Source of the DNA: CAZRVH01 sp964608325
Lineage (GTDB): Bacteria > Patescibacteriota > Gracilibacteria > Peribacterales > Peribacteraceae
Length of the DNA stretch: 8,385 bases
Assembly (NCBI GenBank): GCA_964608325.1
Contig: CAZSMX010000027.1
Location: forward strand, 1 to 8,385
Reading direction: 5' to 3'
The notes beneath the pieces were generated by a model, which did no database searches, was not told where the DNA came from, and worked only from the letters and a program-made list of their open reading frames with translations. Positions 1 to 5,447 of this stretch are shown one piece after another (positions within the stretch are counted from its first letter, which is position 1; each line of letters starts with the position of its first letter). The translations under genes and the position numbers were made by a program.

Positions 1-105
1 GATCTCGTCCACGTCCTTCTGGATTTCATCCACGTCCTTCTCGATTTCGCCCACGTCTTCTTGGATCTCGTCCACGTCTTTCTGGATCTCGTCGATGTCT
101 TCCTC
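1..105 (-). repeat. Five 21-bp tandem units encoding coiled-coil heptads
   Basis: Bases 1-21, 22-42, 43-63, 64-84 and 85-105 are degenerate copies of one 21-base unit, each beginning GAT and containing a variant of CACGTCTTCT. Each encodes one heptad of the type DEIQKDV on the minus strand. The array continues out of the window, so copy number is a minimum. Differences between copies are mainly at third codon positions plus a few residue changes such as D to G or K to E. This suggests an old duplication kept for its protein periodicity. Confidence 0.85.
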
Positions 106-372
106 CACGGCGTCGAGGCTTTGCGAGTTCTGGTTCACCGCCATTTGGATGAAGATCGCCATGTAGATCGCTTCCAGCGACACGATGGTCGTGACCACGA
201 GCAGGATGTCGTTGAATGCGAACCCGAAGAACACCAGCGAAAATGCTCCCGCAAAGACGAACGTGTGCACGATCAGCGACGGTACCGATCCCAACCAGTC
301 CATGGCACGGTGCGCCGCGGCGTTGAGGCGGCTGTATTTGAACGTGCGACGGTTCTGGTTCTTCTGGTTCAT
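1..372 (-). CDS. Membrane protein with coiled-coil tail, DUF1003-like (3' end off the window)
   Basis: The first 124 residues are visible and the frame is still open at base 1, so the C-terminus is missing. Residues 1-30 are basic and polar and lead into two hydrophobic segments at about 31-51 and 55-77. After these comes the motif AVNQNSQSLDAVEEDIDEI, then regular heptads of the type DEIQKDV from about 90 to the edge. A two-helix core with QNSQ-like residues after the second helix resembles DUF1003 and low-affinity iron-permease-like proteins, in which such a tail is usually short. Family assignment is from memory of the pattern and is moderate. The acidic, Ile/Val-spaced heptads predict a long parallel coiled coil on the cytoplasmic side, probably for oligomerisation. 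The start at 372 is the only ATG before the first helix. No clear SD precedes it; a TACACT box at 405-400 is a possible -10. Transport activity cannot be claimed. Confidence 0.75.
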   Translation of the reverse strand, partial: MNQKNQNRRTFKYSRLNAAAHRAMDWLGSVPSLIVHTFVFAGAFSLVFFGFAFNDILLVVTTIVSLEAIYMAIFIQMAVNQNSQSLDAVEEDIDEIQKDVDEIQEDVGEIEKDVDEIQKDVDEI

Positions 373-435
373 GGTCGGTGAGGGGAATGTGTTGCCCGGA
401 GTGTACCCCTGCTTCCGCGTCCAGCCAGCATTTTT

Positions 436-449
436 TATTGTATACAATA
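436..449. promoter_or_regulatory. 14-bp perfect palindrome, candidate operator
   Basis: TATTGTATACAATA is a perfect inverted repeat in the 178-base gap between the divergent coiled-coil membrane gene and the FAD oxidase. It sits in a locally AT-rich patch (about 430-465) inside GC-rich DNA. The TTGTATACAA core resembles operator half-sites of GntR-type regulators (T-GT...AC-A), but no regulator gene is visible here. It lies about 90 bases upstream of the oxidase -10 box and about 65 bases upstream of the leftward start codon, so it could act on either gene. Confidence 0.35.
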
Positions 450-529
450 TTTGTTCAAATAGGGGATTCGCGTGTTTTGGAAGGATGGATCGACCAGGGT
501 GTTTTTGGCTTCAGGAAGGGCTAAAAAAA

Positions 530-538
530 TGGTATAAT
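530..538 (+). promoter_or_regulatory. Extended -10 promoter of the FAD oxidase gene
   Basis: TGGTATAAT is a perfect extended -10 element (TGnTATAAT). The -35 region is poor: the best candidate is TTCAGG at 510-515. The ATG at 551 lies 12 bases after the box, so transcription would start about five or six bases before the start codon and leave almost no leader. No SD is present. Confidence 0.6.
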
Positions 539-550
539 GATGGGAAACGC

Positions 551-1909
551 ATGAATCCCAACCATCCCTCCCCCTGGCTCTCTCAGCTCAAGCACGAGCG
601 CGAGCATTTCCGTTTGGAAAAAGACGGGGCGTTCGACGTCGCCGTCGTCGGCGCGGGCATCGCGGGCGTCATGACCGCGTACCAGATCCTCAAGCTCACC
701 AAGATGAGCGTCCTGCTTTTGGACGCGGGGCGTATCGCCCACGGGGCCTCGGGACGCAACGCGGGGCAGGTGGTGAGCTATTTCGAACGTCCTCTGAAGG
801 ACATCGCCGACGCGTTCGGCGAGCAGATGGCGGTGCAGGGGCAGGTCGCGGTGGAGTCGGCGTGGGGGATCCTGGACGACATCATCGCCGATTGCTCGCT
901 GCAGACGCCGCTCTTCAAGTGCAAGGGGTACGCCGGACTGAGCACGGTCGAACAGATCTTGGAGCACCTGGAAGAGAAGGACTTGCGCTCGCGCAACGGG
1001 CTCAAGGACGAACAGCTCCTGGTGAGCGTCGCGGTCGACCTCGACGCCATCCCGAAGCATCTCCGCAAGTATATCCTGCAAGTGCCGCATTCCACGGTGC
1101 TGGATGTGCTGAAGACCGAGAGCCCCGTGTTCATCGCGGCCGAGATGTCGCTGAAGGGATGCACGAACAGCGCCATGCTCTGCGAAGAACTGGCGGGCTG
1201 GATGACGCGCATGCACCCAGGCCGCATTACCGTTGCGGAGCGGCTGCCCGTGAAGACGGTGACGCTGCGCAAGGACGGCGCCGTGTTGGCCACCGAGGGC
1301 CCGGCCATCGAGGTGAAAAAGGTGGTGCTGTGCACCAACGGCTTCGAGAATTTCGACATCGTGAACAAGGCGGGGGACGACATCGACACGTCGTTCCATG
1401 ATTCGGTGCGCGGGTTCATCGGGTACATGGCGGGATACATCGACGAGGCGGAGCAGTCCGCGTACGCCGTCAGCTATCACGAGAACAACGACTACCGCGA
1501 CGCGTACTACTACCTCACGCGCCGCCCGTACGAACACGGCGGGAAGAACTTTTCGCTGGTGTGCGTCGGCGGTCCGGAGCGCGTCCTGCCGGACCGGGCG
1601 GAGTACGATCCCTCGTCCAAGCCTCCGGCCGATATCGACGAGGAGCTGGACCGGGAAATGCGCCGCACGTACCACGACCTTCCGCCCACGGCCACGCGGC
1701 AGTTCCTGTGGCAGGGGCTCATGGGCTACACGCGCAACGGCATCCGCCGCATCGGGTTCGAGCCGAAGAACAAGACGCTGCTCTACAACCTCGGCTGCAA
1801 CGGCATCGGCATCCTCCCGTCCATTTACGGGGGAAAGCGCATCGCGGAACTATTGGCCGGTTACAGCCTCCCGCAGTCCATCTTCGATCCGGAGTTGGGA
1901 TTCCTGTAA
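551..1909 (+). CDS. FAD-dependent oxidoreductase, DAO/amine-oxidase type
   Basis: The product has 452 residues. Near the N-terminus VVGAGIAG (32-39) is the Rossmann dinucleotide-binding GxGxxG motif, followed by a beta strand ending in an acidic residue (LLLDAG, Asp58) that would bind the FAD ribose. GASGRNAGQV (66-75) matches the conserved segment next to FAD in DadA, sarcosine oxidase and gamma-glutamylputrescine oxidase (PuuB) proteins. The C-terminal GCNGIGILP...GGKRIA (415-432) is the second FAD-contacting element of the DAO fold. Length and motif order are typical of an intact family member, which oxidises a C-N bond and passes electrons to oxygen or a carrier. The substrate cannot be read from the sequence. 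No signal peptide is seen, so it is probably cytoplasmic. The start at 551 follows an extended -10 box; upstream in-frame codons would lie inside the promoter. It is transcribed alone and converges with the next gene across a 10-base gap. Confidence 0.9.
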   Translation: MNPNHPSPWLSQLKHEREHFRLEKDGAFDVAVVGAGIAGVMTAYQILKLTKMSVLLLDAGRIAHGASGRNAGQVVSYFERPLKDIADAFGEQMAVQGQVAVESAWGILDDIIADCSLQTPLFKCKGYAGLSTVEQILEHLEEKDLRSRNGLKDEQLLVSVAVDLDAIPKHLRKYILQVPHSTVLDVLKTESPVFIAAEMSLKGCTNSAMLCEELAGWMTRMHPGRITVAERLPVKTVTLRKDGAVLATEGPAIEVKKVVLCTNGFENFDIVNKAGDDIDTSFHDSVRGFIGYMAGYIDEAEQSAYAVSYHENNDYRDAYYYLTRRPYEHGGKNFSLVCVGGPERVLPDRAEYDPSSKPPADIDEELDREMRRTYHDLPPTATRQFLWQGLMGYTRNGIRRIGFEPKNKTLLYNLGCNGIGILPSIYGGKRIAELLAGYSLPQSIFDPELGFL

Positions 1910-1919
1910 GTCGCCCCCA

Positions 1920-2408
1920 TCATTTCATCCCCATGGCTTGCTGAATGTCTTTCACGATCCTGTTGGGATGCGGCACGAGCGGTATGCCCGATCCGCTGCC
2001 GAATTGCAGCGATCCGTATTGCAGGATGCTCTGGAGGAAGCCGTACTTGTCTGCCTCCACCATCTTCATCTTGTCGTAGGAATATTCCATCATCTGCTCG
2101 TGCCTCATGAGGCGATCGCTCATGAGGATGACGCGTCTGTTGGTGACGACGATGTGCGCCATGGATTCCGAGAGGATGACGAGGAAGAACCAGTGGTGCG
2201 ACAGGAAAAATAGCAAAAGCGCCGCGACGAACGTGGCGTGCGATAGCCACATGTAATGGTGCGCGGCCACGCCCGCCAATACGAACAGCAGCACGCTCAC
2301 CGACAGGAGGATGAGGTACACGAACGTCGGGAACACGTACTTGATCCAGTGCTGGCCGACGGCGCGCACGAGTGTTTCCTCGGGTGGGGGAGGATAGGAT
2401 GTTTCCAT
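1920..2408 (-). CDS. Membrane-anchored PH-like (bPH2/DUF304-type) protein
   Basis: The product has 162 residues. Hydrophobic helices lie at about 24-48 and 56-79. A cytoplasmic domain follows, with the bacterial PH signature: IVVTNRRVILMSD (86-98) forms the first strands, and QSILQYGSLQF (126-136) gives the YGxLxF end typical of bPH2/DUF304 proteins. A proline-rich acidic leader (SYPPPPEE) precedes the first helix. Such proteins are known as membrane-associated modules, but biochemical roles are rarely defined. The ATG at 2408 was chosen because it lies one base after the stop of the upstream gene (TGA-C-ATG), so the two are translationally coupled. A longer frame from 2453 would only extend back into that gene. 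The last residues GMK end 10 bases from the convergent oxidase. It may share a partner or membrane target with the PH-like protein at 3307-3816. Confidence 0.8.
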   Translation of the reverse strand: METSYPPPPEETLVRAVGQHWIKYVFPTFVYLILLSVSVLLFVLAGVAAHHYMWLSHATFVAALLLFFLSHHWFFLVILSESMAHIVVTNRRVILMSDRLMRHEQMMEYSYDKMKMVEADKYGFLQSILQYGSLQFGSGSGIPLVPHPNRIVKDIQQAMGMK

Positions 2409-2409
2409 G

Positions 2410-2700
2410 TCAGAGGAGATGGGGCTGGTAGATGAAGAGAACGCTCGTCGCAACGGTCACCGCGAGCGTGGAAAGAAGATAGATCCAGAAAATGACGTGG
2501 GACGCACGCTCCGATTCGTCGTGCCGGTTGTCCGTATCGATCACGCTCAGGAACGCGGTATGTTTGCGCATCGTCCTGCGAAATTCGTAGGACGCGATCA
2601 GCAGAAAACCCAGCGACAGCAGCTGGATGACGACCACGAGGACGAACACGGAGGTCATGCCCACCGTGGAGAACAGCGCCTGCGGGTAGGAGATGTCCAT
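2410..2700 (-). CDS. Two-helix membrane protein, unknown function
   Basis: The product has 96 residues that I do not recognise as a named family. Helix one spans about 14-36 (GMTSVFVLVVVIQLLSLGFL) and helix two about 68-91. Between them is a polar, charged loop (RRTMRKHTAFLSVIDTDNRHDESER). By the positive-inside rule the Arg/Lys-rich start of this loop points to a cytoplasmic loop with both ends outside. It is the first gene of a two-gene operon with the PH-like gene, which starts one base after its stop. The ATG at 2700 is preceded by a perfect TATAAT seven bases upstream, the leaderless arrangement also seen elsewhere in the window. A small membrane partner for the PH-like protein is an inference from this coupling only. 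Confidence 0.75.
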   Translation of the reverse strand: MDISYPQALFSTVGMTSVFVLVVVIQLLSLGFLLIASYEFRRTMRKHTAFLSVIDTDNRHDESERASHVIFWIYLLSTLAVTVATSVLFIYQPHLL

Positions 2701-2707
2701 AGGGCGA

Positions 2708-2713
2708 ATTATA
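2708..2713 (-). promoter_or_regulatory. -10 box of the two-helix/PH operon, leaderless
   Basis: On the minus strand TATAAT is followed by seven bases and then the ATG at 2700. Transcription beginning about seven bases after the box would start on the A of the start codon. No convincing -35 is seen at 16-18 bases, and a G-run precedes the box. Confidence 0.6.
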
Positions 2714-2780
2714 CCCCCTTACTTCGCCTTCGCCAGCGTTCCCCAGAGCCCCAAGTACCATGATCCGCACGCTCTTCATC

Positions 2781-2816
2781 GCATCCGCATCGTGGGTTTT
2801 TCCTTGAAGGATGCGG
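2781..2816. repeat. Inverted repeat in the divergent control region
   Basis: CCGCATC (2785-2791) is complementary to GATGCGG (2810-2816), with an overlapping alternative pairing of GCATCC (2781-2786) with GGATGC (2809-2814). The 18-base loop of the first pairing contains GGGTTTTTCC and the start of the small palindrome TCCTTGAAGGA (2801-2811). It lies between the two divergent promoters of the PH-like operons and could be an operator or a weak hairpin. No clear T-run follows on either strand. Confidence 0.35.
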
Positions 2817-2879
2817 TTTCTGCATATGGTTCCCCGTGATGATGATCTCCGGGAGATTGGTGCATACTGAAAGCAGATT

Positions 2880-2888
2880 TGCTATAAT
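2880..2888 (+). promoter_or_regulatory. Extended -10 promoter of the PsiE-like/PH operon, leaderless
   Basis: TGCTATAAT is a perfect extended -10. Seven bases separate it from the ATG at 2896, so the predicted transcript begins at or next to the start codon. The -35 is weak, with TTGGTG at 2857-2862 the nearest resemblance and at too long a spacing. This promoter decides the start at 2896 over the upstream in-frame ATG at 2836. Confidence 0.65.
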
Positions 2889-2895
2889 CGAGCCG

Positions 2896-3297
2896 ATGCA
2901 AGCAAATACCGCGCACTATTGGCACGTGACGATCGCTTATGCCGAGAAAATCCTCGCGGGCATCGTTATCCTCGGCGTTGTTTTATACGCCTTCGGCAGC
3001 GCACGGAGCATGATCGCGATGGACTGGTCGAACAACGAGTCTTTCTACCAGTTTATTTACCGGGTCCTTCTTTTGATCATTGGTCTCGAGCTTGCGCGCA
3101 TGCTCGTGACGCACAGCATATCCGCCGTCCTTGAATTACTCGCATTCGTTATAGCGCGTAAAATGCTCAAGCCCGACCTAAGCTCCCTCGACATCATCCT
3201 TAGCGTTCTCGCGTTTGTCGCACTCGCCGGCGCGCGCCGTTATTTCGTATCATCCGAAAATGACACGATGACCCAGGAAAAGGCGGTGAATACATAA
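2896..3297 (+). CDS. PsiE-like four-helix membrane protein
   Basis: The product has 133 residues with hydrophobic segments at about 14-34, 52-70, 76-90 and 98-116. The central run YRVLLLIIGLELARMLVTHS (55-74), followed by AVLELLAFVIARKM and a C-terminal ARRYF, matches the pattern of the PsiE (phosphate-starvation-inducible E) membrane family. Glu65 and Arg68 within a helix are characteristic of that pattern. PsiE itself has no established biochemical function. The name reflects response to phosphate or carbon starvation in Escherichia coli, which need not apply here. The start at 2896 is set by the extended -10 seven bases upstream. A polar tail (SSENDTMTQEKAVNT) ends the protein. The next gene begins nine bases after the stop, so the two form an operon. 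Confidence 0.78.
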   Translation: MQANTAHYWHVTIAYAEKILAGIVILGVVLYAFGSARSMIAMDWSNNESFYQFIYRVLLLIIGLELARMLVTHSISAVLELLAFVIARKMLKPDLSSLDIILSVLAFVALAGARRYFVSSENDTMTQEKAVNT

Positions 3298-3306
3298 TGC
3301 TTTTTT

Positions 3307-3816
3307 ATGCAGATCGATTCGCTCATCATCCGCCGCAGTCCGGCCGTCCTTGTGTATCGCATCGTGTGGATGACGATGGCTTTCTATATCATGACGGTGC
3401 TCACCTATCCGACCATTGAGCAAATGTGGATTGCCACGGGATTCGAAGGCGCGTTTGGCAAGCGTTTCGTGTGGTCGTTGCTCACCGTAACGGCCGAATC
3501 GTTCATTATCATCCTGCTTTTCATCCACTGGTCCATGACCACCTATGAAATCCGTCCCGGGGAATTGGTCTACAGGTCCGGGATGCTCCGAAGGAAGATG
3601 GACATTCATTCGCTGAAAAACATGCAAACCGTATACGTCACCCAGGGTCTTTTCGGAAGGATTTTTCGCTATGGCACGGTTCGCCTCTATAATCCCATGT
3701 CGAAGGAAGAGCTGCTTCTCGAGCGCATCTCCGATCCAAATCGCTATGCGGAATCCCTGCGCCAAGTCCTTGAACTCCCGACGAAGGAAACCATCCTCCG
3801 GGGCGCCGCTCGGTGA
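3307..3816 (+). CDS. Membrane-anchored PH-like (bPH2-type) protein
   Basis: The product has 169 residues. After a short polar start come two hydrophobic helices, about 17-34 and 57-76. A cytoplasmic PH-like domain follows: YEIRPGELVYRSGMLRRK (80-97), then HSLKNMQTVYVTQGLFGRIF (101-120), then RYGTVRLYNP. The 'R-G-x-L-x-x-x-x/IP-x-x-I/L-x-x-V-x-V-x-Q-x-x-x-G-R-x-x-x-Y-G' layout is the usual bPH2/DUF304 signature, and this copy is closer to it than the one at 1920-2408. The C-terminal part (ISDPNRYAESLRQVL) is the usual final helix. No SD precedes the ATG at 3307, so translation probably depends on the PsiE-like gene nine bases upstream. An ATG overlapping that gene's stop at 3297 is in another frame and gives only a short peptide. 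Confidence 0.85.
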   Translation: MQIDSLIIRRSPAVLVYRIVWMTMAFYIMTVLTYPTIEQMWIATGFEGAFGKRFVWSLLTVTAESFIIILLFIHWSMTTYEIRPGELVYRSGMLRRKMDIHSLKNMQTVYVTQGLFGRIFRYGTVRLYNPMSKEELLLERISDPNRYAESLRQVLELPTKETILRGAAR

Positions 3817-3940
3817 TGTTGGCAAATACGAGTGGTCCTCTTCGAAGGCTGGGTGAGGCAATACGTGCAAACTCGGCCCGCAACCGAGAACCGCTTCGAA
3901 GGGGGCGTGCATGTTTCGTTTTTCCATCTTCGCGATGCGT
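3817..3940. other. Convergent intergenic gap with nested inverted repeats
   Basis: This is the only sizeable gap between convergent genes here. CTTCGAAGG occurs at 3840-3848 and again at 3894-3902. CTTCGAAG is self-complementary, so the copies can pair with each other around an inner hairpin CTCGG (3872-3876)/CCGAG (3884-3888). T-rich sequence (GTTTCGTTTTT, 3912-3922) follows about ten bases later on the plus strand. It could be a terminator for the PH-like operon, but the T-run is not adjacent to a stem, so this is weak. No gene is seen. Confidence 0.3.
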
Positions 3941-4330
3941 TCATATGCGGTCATTCGCCTTCGCCAGCATTCCGCCGAGCCATACCAATGGGATCGCTTC
4001 GATGGCGATGGCCCAGGCGTACCAAGCCGGTCCGAATCCCTGCGAGGTCGCGGCAGCTACGCCGCCGAGTCCGCCGAGGAGTCCGATACCCGCCAGGATC
4101 CATACGTGCTTCATTGGGTTTTGCGGCGCAAGCTTCGCCGTCACGAATCCTCCCAGCACCGTGAACACGCTGCGGTAGGCCAGCGCGAGCAGCGTGTCGT
4201 TCGTCGGCAGTACGGTCAGCCGCGGCATGATGTTCGCCGCGTGCAAAATTTCATCCGTAACGGTGGAGAGTACGGCTACGGTGAGGAATCCGGCGACGAC
4301 GGCCCCGATGCTTTTGGGGGTGGAGCGCAT
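3941..4330 (-). CDS. Four-helix membrane protein, unknown function
   Basis: The product has 129 residues. Predicted helices lie at about 7-25, 46-65, 74-94 and 103-122. The pattern 'SIGAVVAGFLTVAVLSTVTD', then 'LALAYRSVFTVLGGFVTAKLAP' and 'GPAWYAW' resembles a widespread family of small bacterial membrane proteins annotated only as hypothetical. The Gly-rich third helix (GIGLLGGLGG) suggests tight helix packing. Asp26/Glu27 at the end of helix one and Arg53 at the start of helix two are conserved-looking charged positions. It starts five bases after the DM13-domain gene stops, with no SD, so it is the second gene of that operon. It may anchor or assist the DM13 protein at the membrane, which is inferred from adjacency only. 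Confidence 0.7.
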   Translation of the reverse strand: MRSTPKSIGAVVAGFLTVAVLSTVTDEILHAANIMPRLTVLPTNDTLLALAYRSVFTVLGGFVTAKLAPQNPMKHVWILAGIGLLGGLGGVAAATSQGFGPAWYAWAIAIEAIPLVWLGGMLAKANDRI

Positions 4331-4335
4331 GTAGA

Positions 4336-4839
4336 TTAGAAAGATGCGGAACTGAAGAGGACCCGGAAAGGTTCGCACCATACCAACACGTGCCGGTAGG
4401 TATCGGTGTCCGTGCCCTCGGGTATGTCGTAATTCGCGTTCCCCTTGGTTGCCTTGATGCTACCGAGATCCACGTAATCCTTTCCCGTCAGGTCGGCGGA
4501 AAGATAAATGTGCAGATCGGGTCCGTTGATCGTGTCGAACTCCTCGAATCGCACGATCTTCTTGCCGTTCTCCTCTATGAGCAATGCCTTCCCCGCCACA
4601 TCGTGTGCTTTGGCGACGAACGGCGCCTCCGAAAGAAGCGTAACCTGCGCCGGCATCGGCTCATCCTTTTCCATCACGACATCATTTCCCTCCTCCATGG
4701 CATCGTCCAACGCGGCCTGTTCCTCGGGGGAGAGCGGGGAGCGTTCGTCCAGTTCGATCACGTTCCATAATGGGGAAAGCAGATACCAAGCGACGGAGAG
4801 GACCGCTGCGCTGCCGATGATGATGATCGTTTTCTTCAT
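4336..4839 (-). CDS. Membrane-anchored or secreted DM13-domain protein
   Basis: The product has 167 residues. MKKTIIIIGSAAVLSVAWYL forms an uncleaved signal anchor or signal peptide, followed by a polar acidic linker rich in Glu and Asp (28-62). A DM13 domain fills about 65-167: a Gly/Lys turn (VAGKALLIEENGKKIVRFEEFDT), then NGPDLHIYLS (105-114), YVDLGSIKATKGNANYDIP (122-140), and YRHVLVWCEPFRVLF (148-162). The single Cys155 in VWCEPF is the conserved cysteine of this family. DM13 domains are extracytoplasmic and have been proposed to be redox-active through that cysteine. The start at 4839 is chosen because a TATCAT -10 with TTGCCG -35 lies just upstream and because it begins a classic KKT signal. 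A GTG at 4860 would place the promoter inside the gene. It heads a two-gene operon. Confidence 0.85.
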   Translation of the reverse strand: MKKTIIIIGSAAVLSVAWYLLSPLWNVIELDERSPLSPEEQAALDDAMEEGNDVVMEKDEPMPAQVTLLSEAPFVAKAHDVAGKALLIEENGKKIVRFEEFDTINGPDLHIYLSADLTGKDYVDLGSIKATKGNANYDIPEGTDTDTYRHVLVWCEPFRVLFSSASF

Positions 4840-4845
4840 GCGTTC

Positions 4846-4873
4846 ATGATACGGATTCACGCAAAAACGGCAA
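4846..4873 (-). promoter_or_regulatory. Promoter of the DM13 operon, leaderless
   Basis: On the minus strand TTGCCG (4873-4868) is followed by a 16-base spacer and TATCAT (4851-4846), then six bases and the ATG at 4839. This is the best -35/-10 pair in the window. The start codon lies where transcription should begin. Confidence 0.6.
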
Positions 4874-4915
4874 TTGCGCCTTCTTCTTTCCTTTGTTCAA
4901 ACGCGCCTGGGCCGT

Positions 4916-5365
4916 TCAGTCTCTCTCGCACAAATCCTTCAACGCGACGAGCGCCTTGTCCCACATGCCTTTCATCTCGGCGGCCATCTCCTCGGTGGTG
5001 TCCAGGTTCACGGTCAGCTCCGTGCCGCCGTCTTTCTCCGCGAACGCGTAGTTCTCGTGCGCGCCGGCCCAGTCCTTGAACTGCGGATCATCCAGCATTT
5101 CCTTGCCGTCGATCATCACGCCCAAGTGCTCGATGGATACGAACTCCGGCTTCCGGCTTTCCGCGATGCGGCTGACCATGCCCCCCTTGTGCTCGCCCTC
5201 GCCGCTGAGGAAGAGGATCTTCGATCCCTGCTCCCACGATCCCTCGTAATACGAACCGGCGTTGAACGCCGCCGTCCATTCGCGGTAGGTCTTGTCGTCC
5301 AACATGGTGTGCCATACTTTTTCGCGCGGCGCGTTGATGAGTGTGGTGAAGTGGAGGGTTTGCAT
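4916..5365 (-). CDS. AHSA1/SRPBCC-domain protein
   Basis: The product has 149 residues, the usual length for a single-domain AHSA1 (activator of Hsp90 ATPase homologue 1-like) member of the START/SRPBCC fold. The N-terminal strand and first helices read TLINAPREKVWHTMLDDKTYREWT (8-31), the hallmark of this group. GSYYEGSWEQGSKILFL (37-53) and GGMVSRI (61-67) are the next strands of the cavity. GTELTVNLDT (114-123) precedes a C-terminal helix ending in WDKALVALKDL. Such proteins bind hydrophobic ligands in a central cavity, and their ligands are mostly unknown. It is cytoplasmic with no signal. The ATG at 5365 is set by homology and by a TATACT box eight bases upstream; a longer frame to 5461 would cross the promoter. 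It is monocistronic and divergent from the large secreted-protein gene. Confidence 0.9.
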   Translation of the reverse strand: MQTLHFTTLINAPREKVWHTMLDDKTYREWTAAFNAGSYYEGSWEQGSKILFLSGEGEHKGGMVSRIAESRKPEFVSIEHLGVMIDGKEMLDDPQFKDWAGAHENYAFAEKDGGTELTVNLDTTEEMAAEMKGMWDKALVALKDLCERD

Positions 5366-5373
5366 ATGCCGCC

Positions 5374-5379
5374 AGTATA
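5374..5379 (-). promoter_or_regulatory. -10 box of the AHSA1 gene, leaderless
   Basis: On the minus strand TATACT is followed by eight bases and then the ATG at 5365. A TTCACC at 5401-5396 is a fair -35 with a 16-base spacer. No SD is present. Confidence 0.55.
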
Positions 5380-5410
5380 ACGGTTCGTCCGGTTCGGTGA
5401 ACGGAATCCG

Positions 5411-5447
5411 TTGACTTTCTTTTGTAAGGGAGGAGGATTTCCAGCTA
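5411..5447 (+). promoter_or_regulatory. Candidate -35 and strong SD of the secreted-protein gene
   Basis: TTGACT (5411-5416) is a good -35, but the bases at the -10 distance (about 5433-5440) are G-rich and poor. GGGAGGAGG, with AGGAGG at 5431-5436, is the only clear Shine-Dalgarno sequence in the window, 11 bases before the ATG at 5448. GAGGA (5433-5437) is complementary to TCCTC (5455-5459), so the SD could be masked by the start of the coding region. Confidence 0.45.

Noticed and set aside
185..550. Extension of the FAD oxidase frame upstream to 185
   Set aside because: It covers the antisense of the coiled-coil gene, the palindrome and the -10 box, and the encoded residues do not resemble any oxidase N-terminus. 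The ATG at 551 gives a normal family length.
521..1675. Long open frames antisense to or overlapping the FAD oxidase
   Set aside because: High G+C at third positions keeps stops rare in other frames. They encode Arg/His/Val-rich sequences without motifs, while the oxidase frame has clear FAD-binding motifs.
2297..2779. 160-codon minus-strand frame overlapping the two-helix and PH-like genes
   Set aside because: It lies in a different frame over two well-supported coupled genes, and its residues have no membrane or domain pattern.
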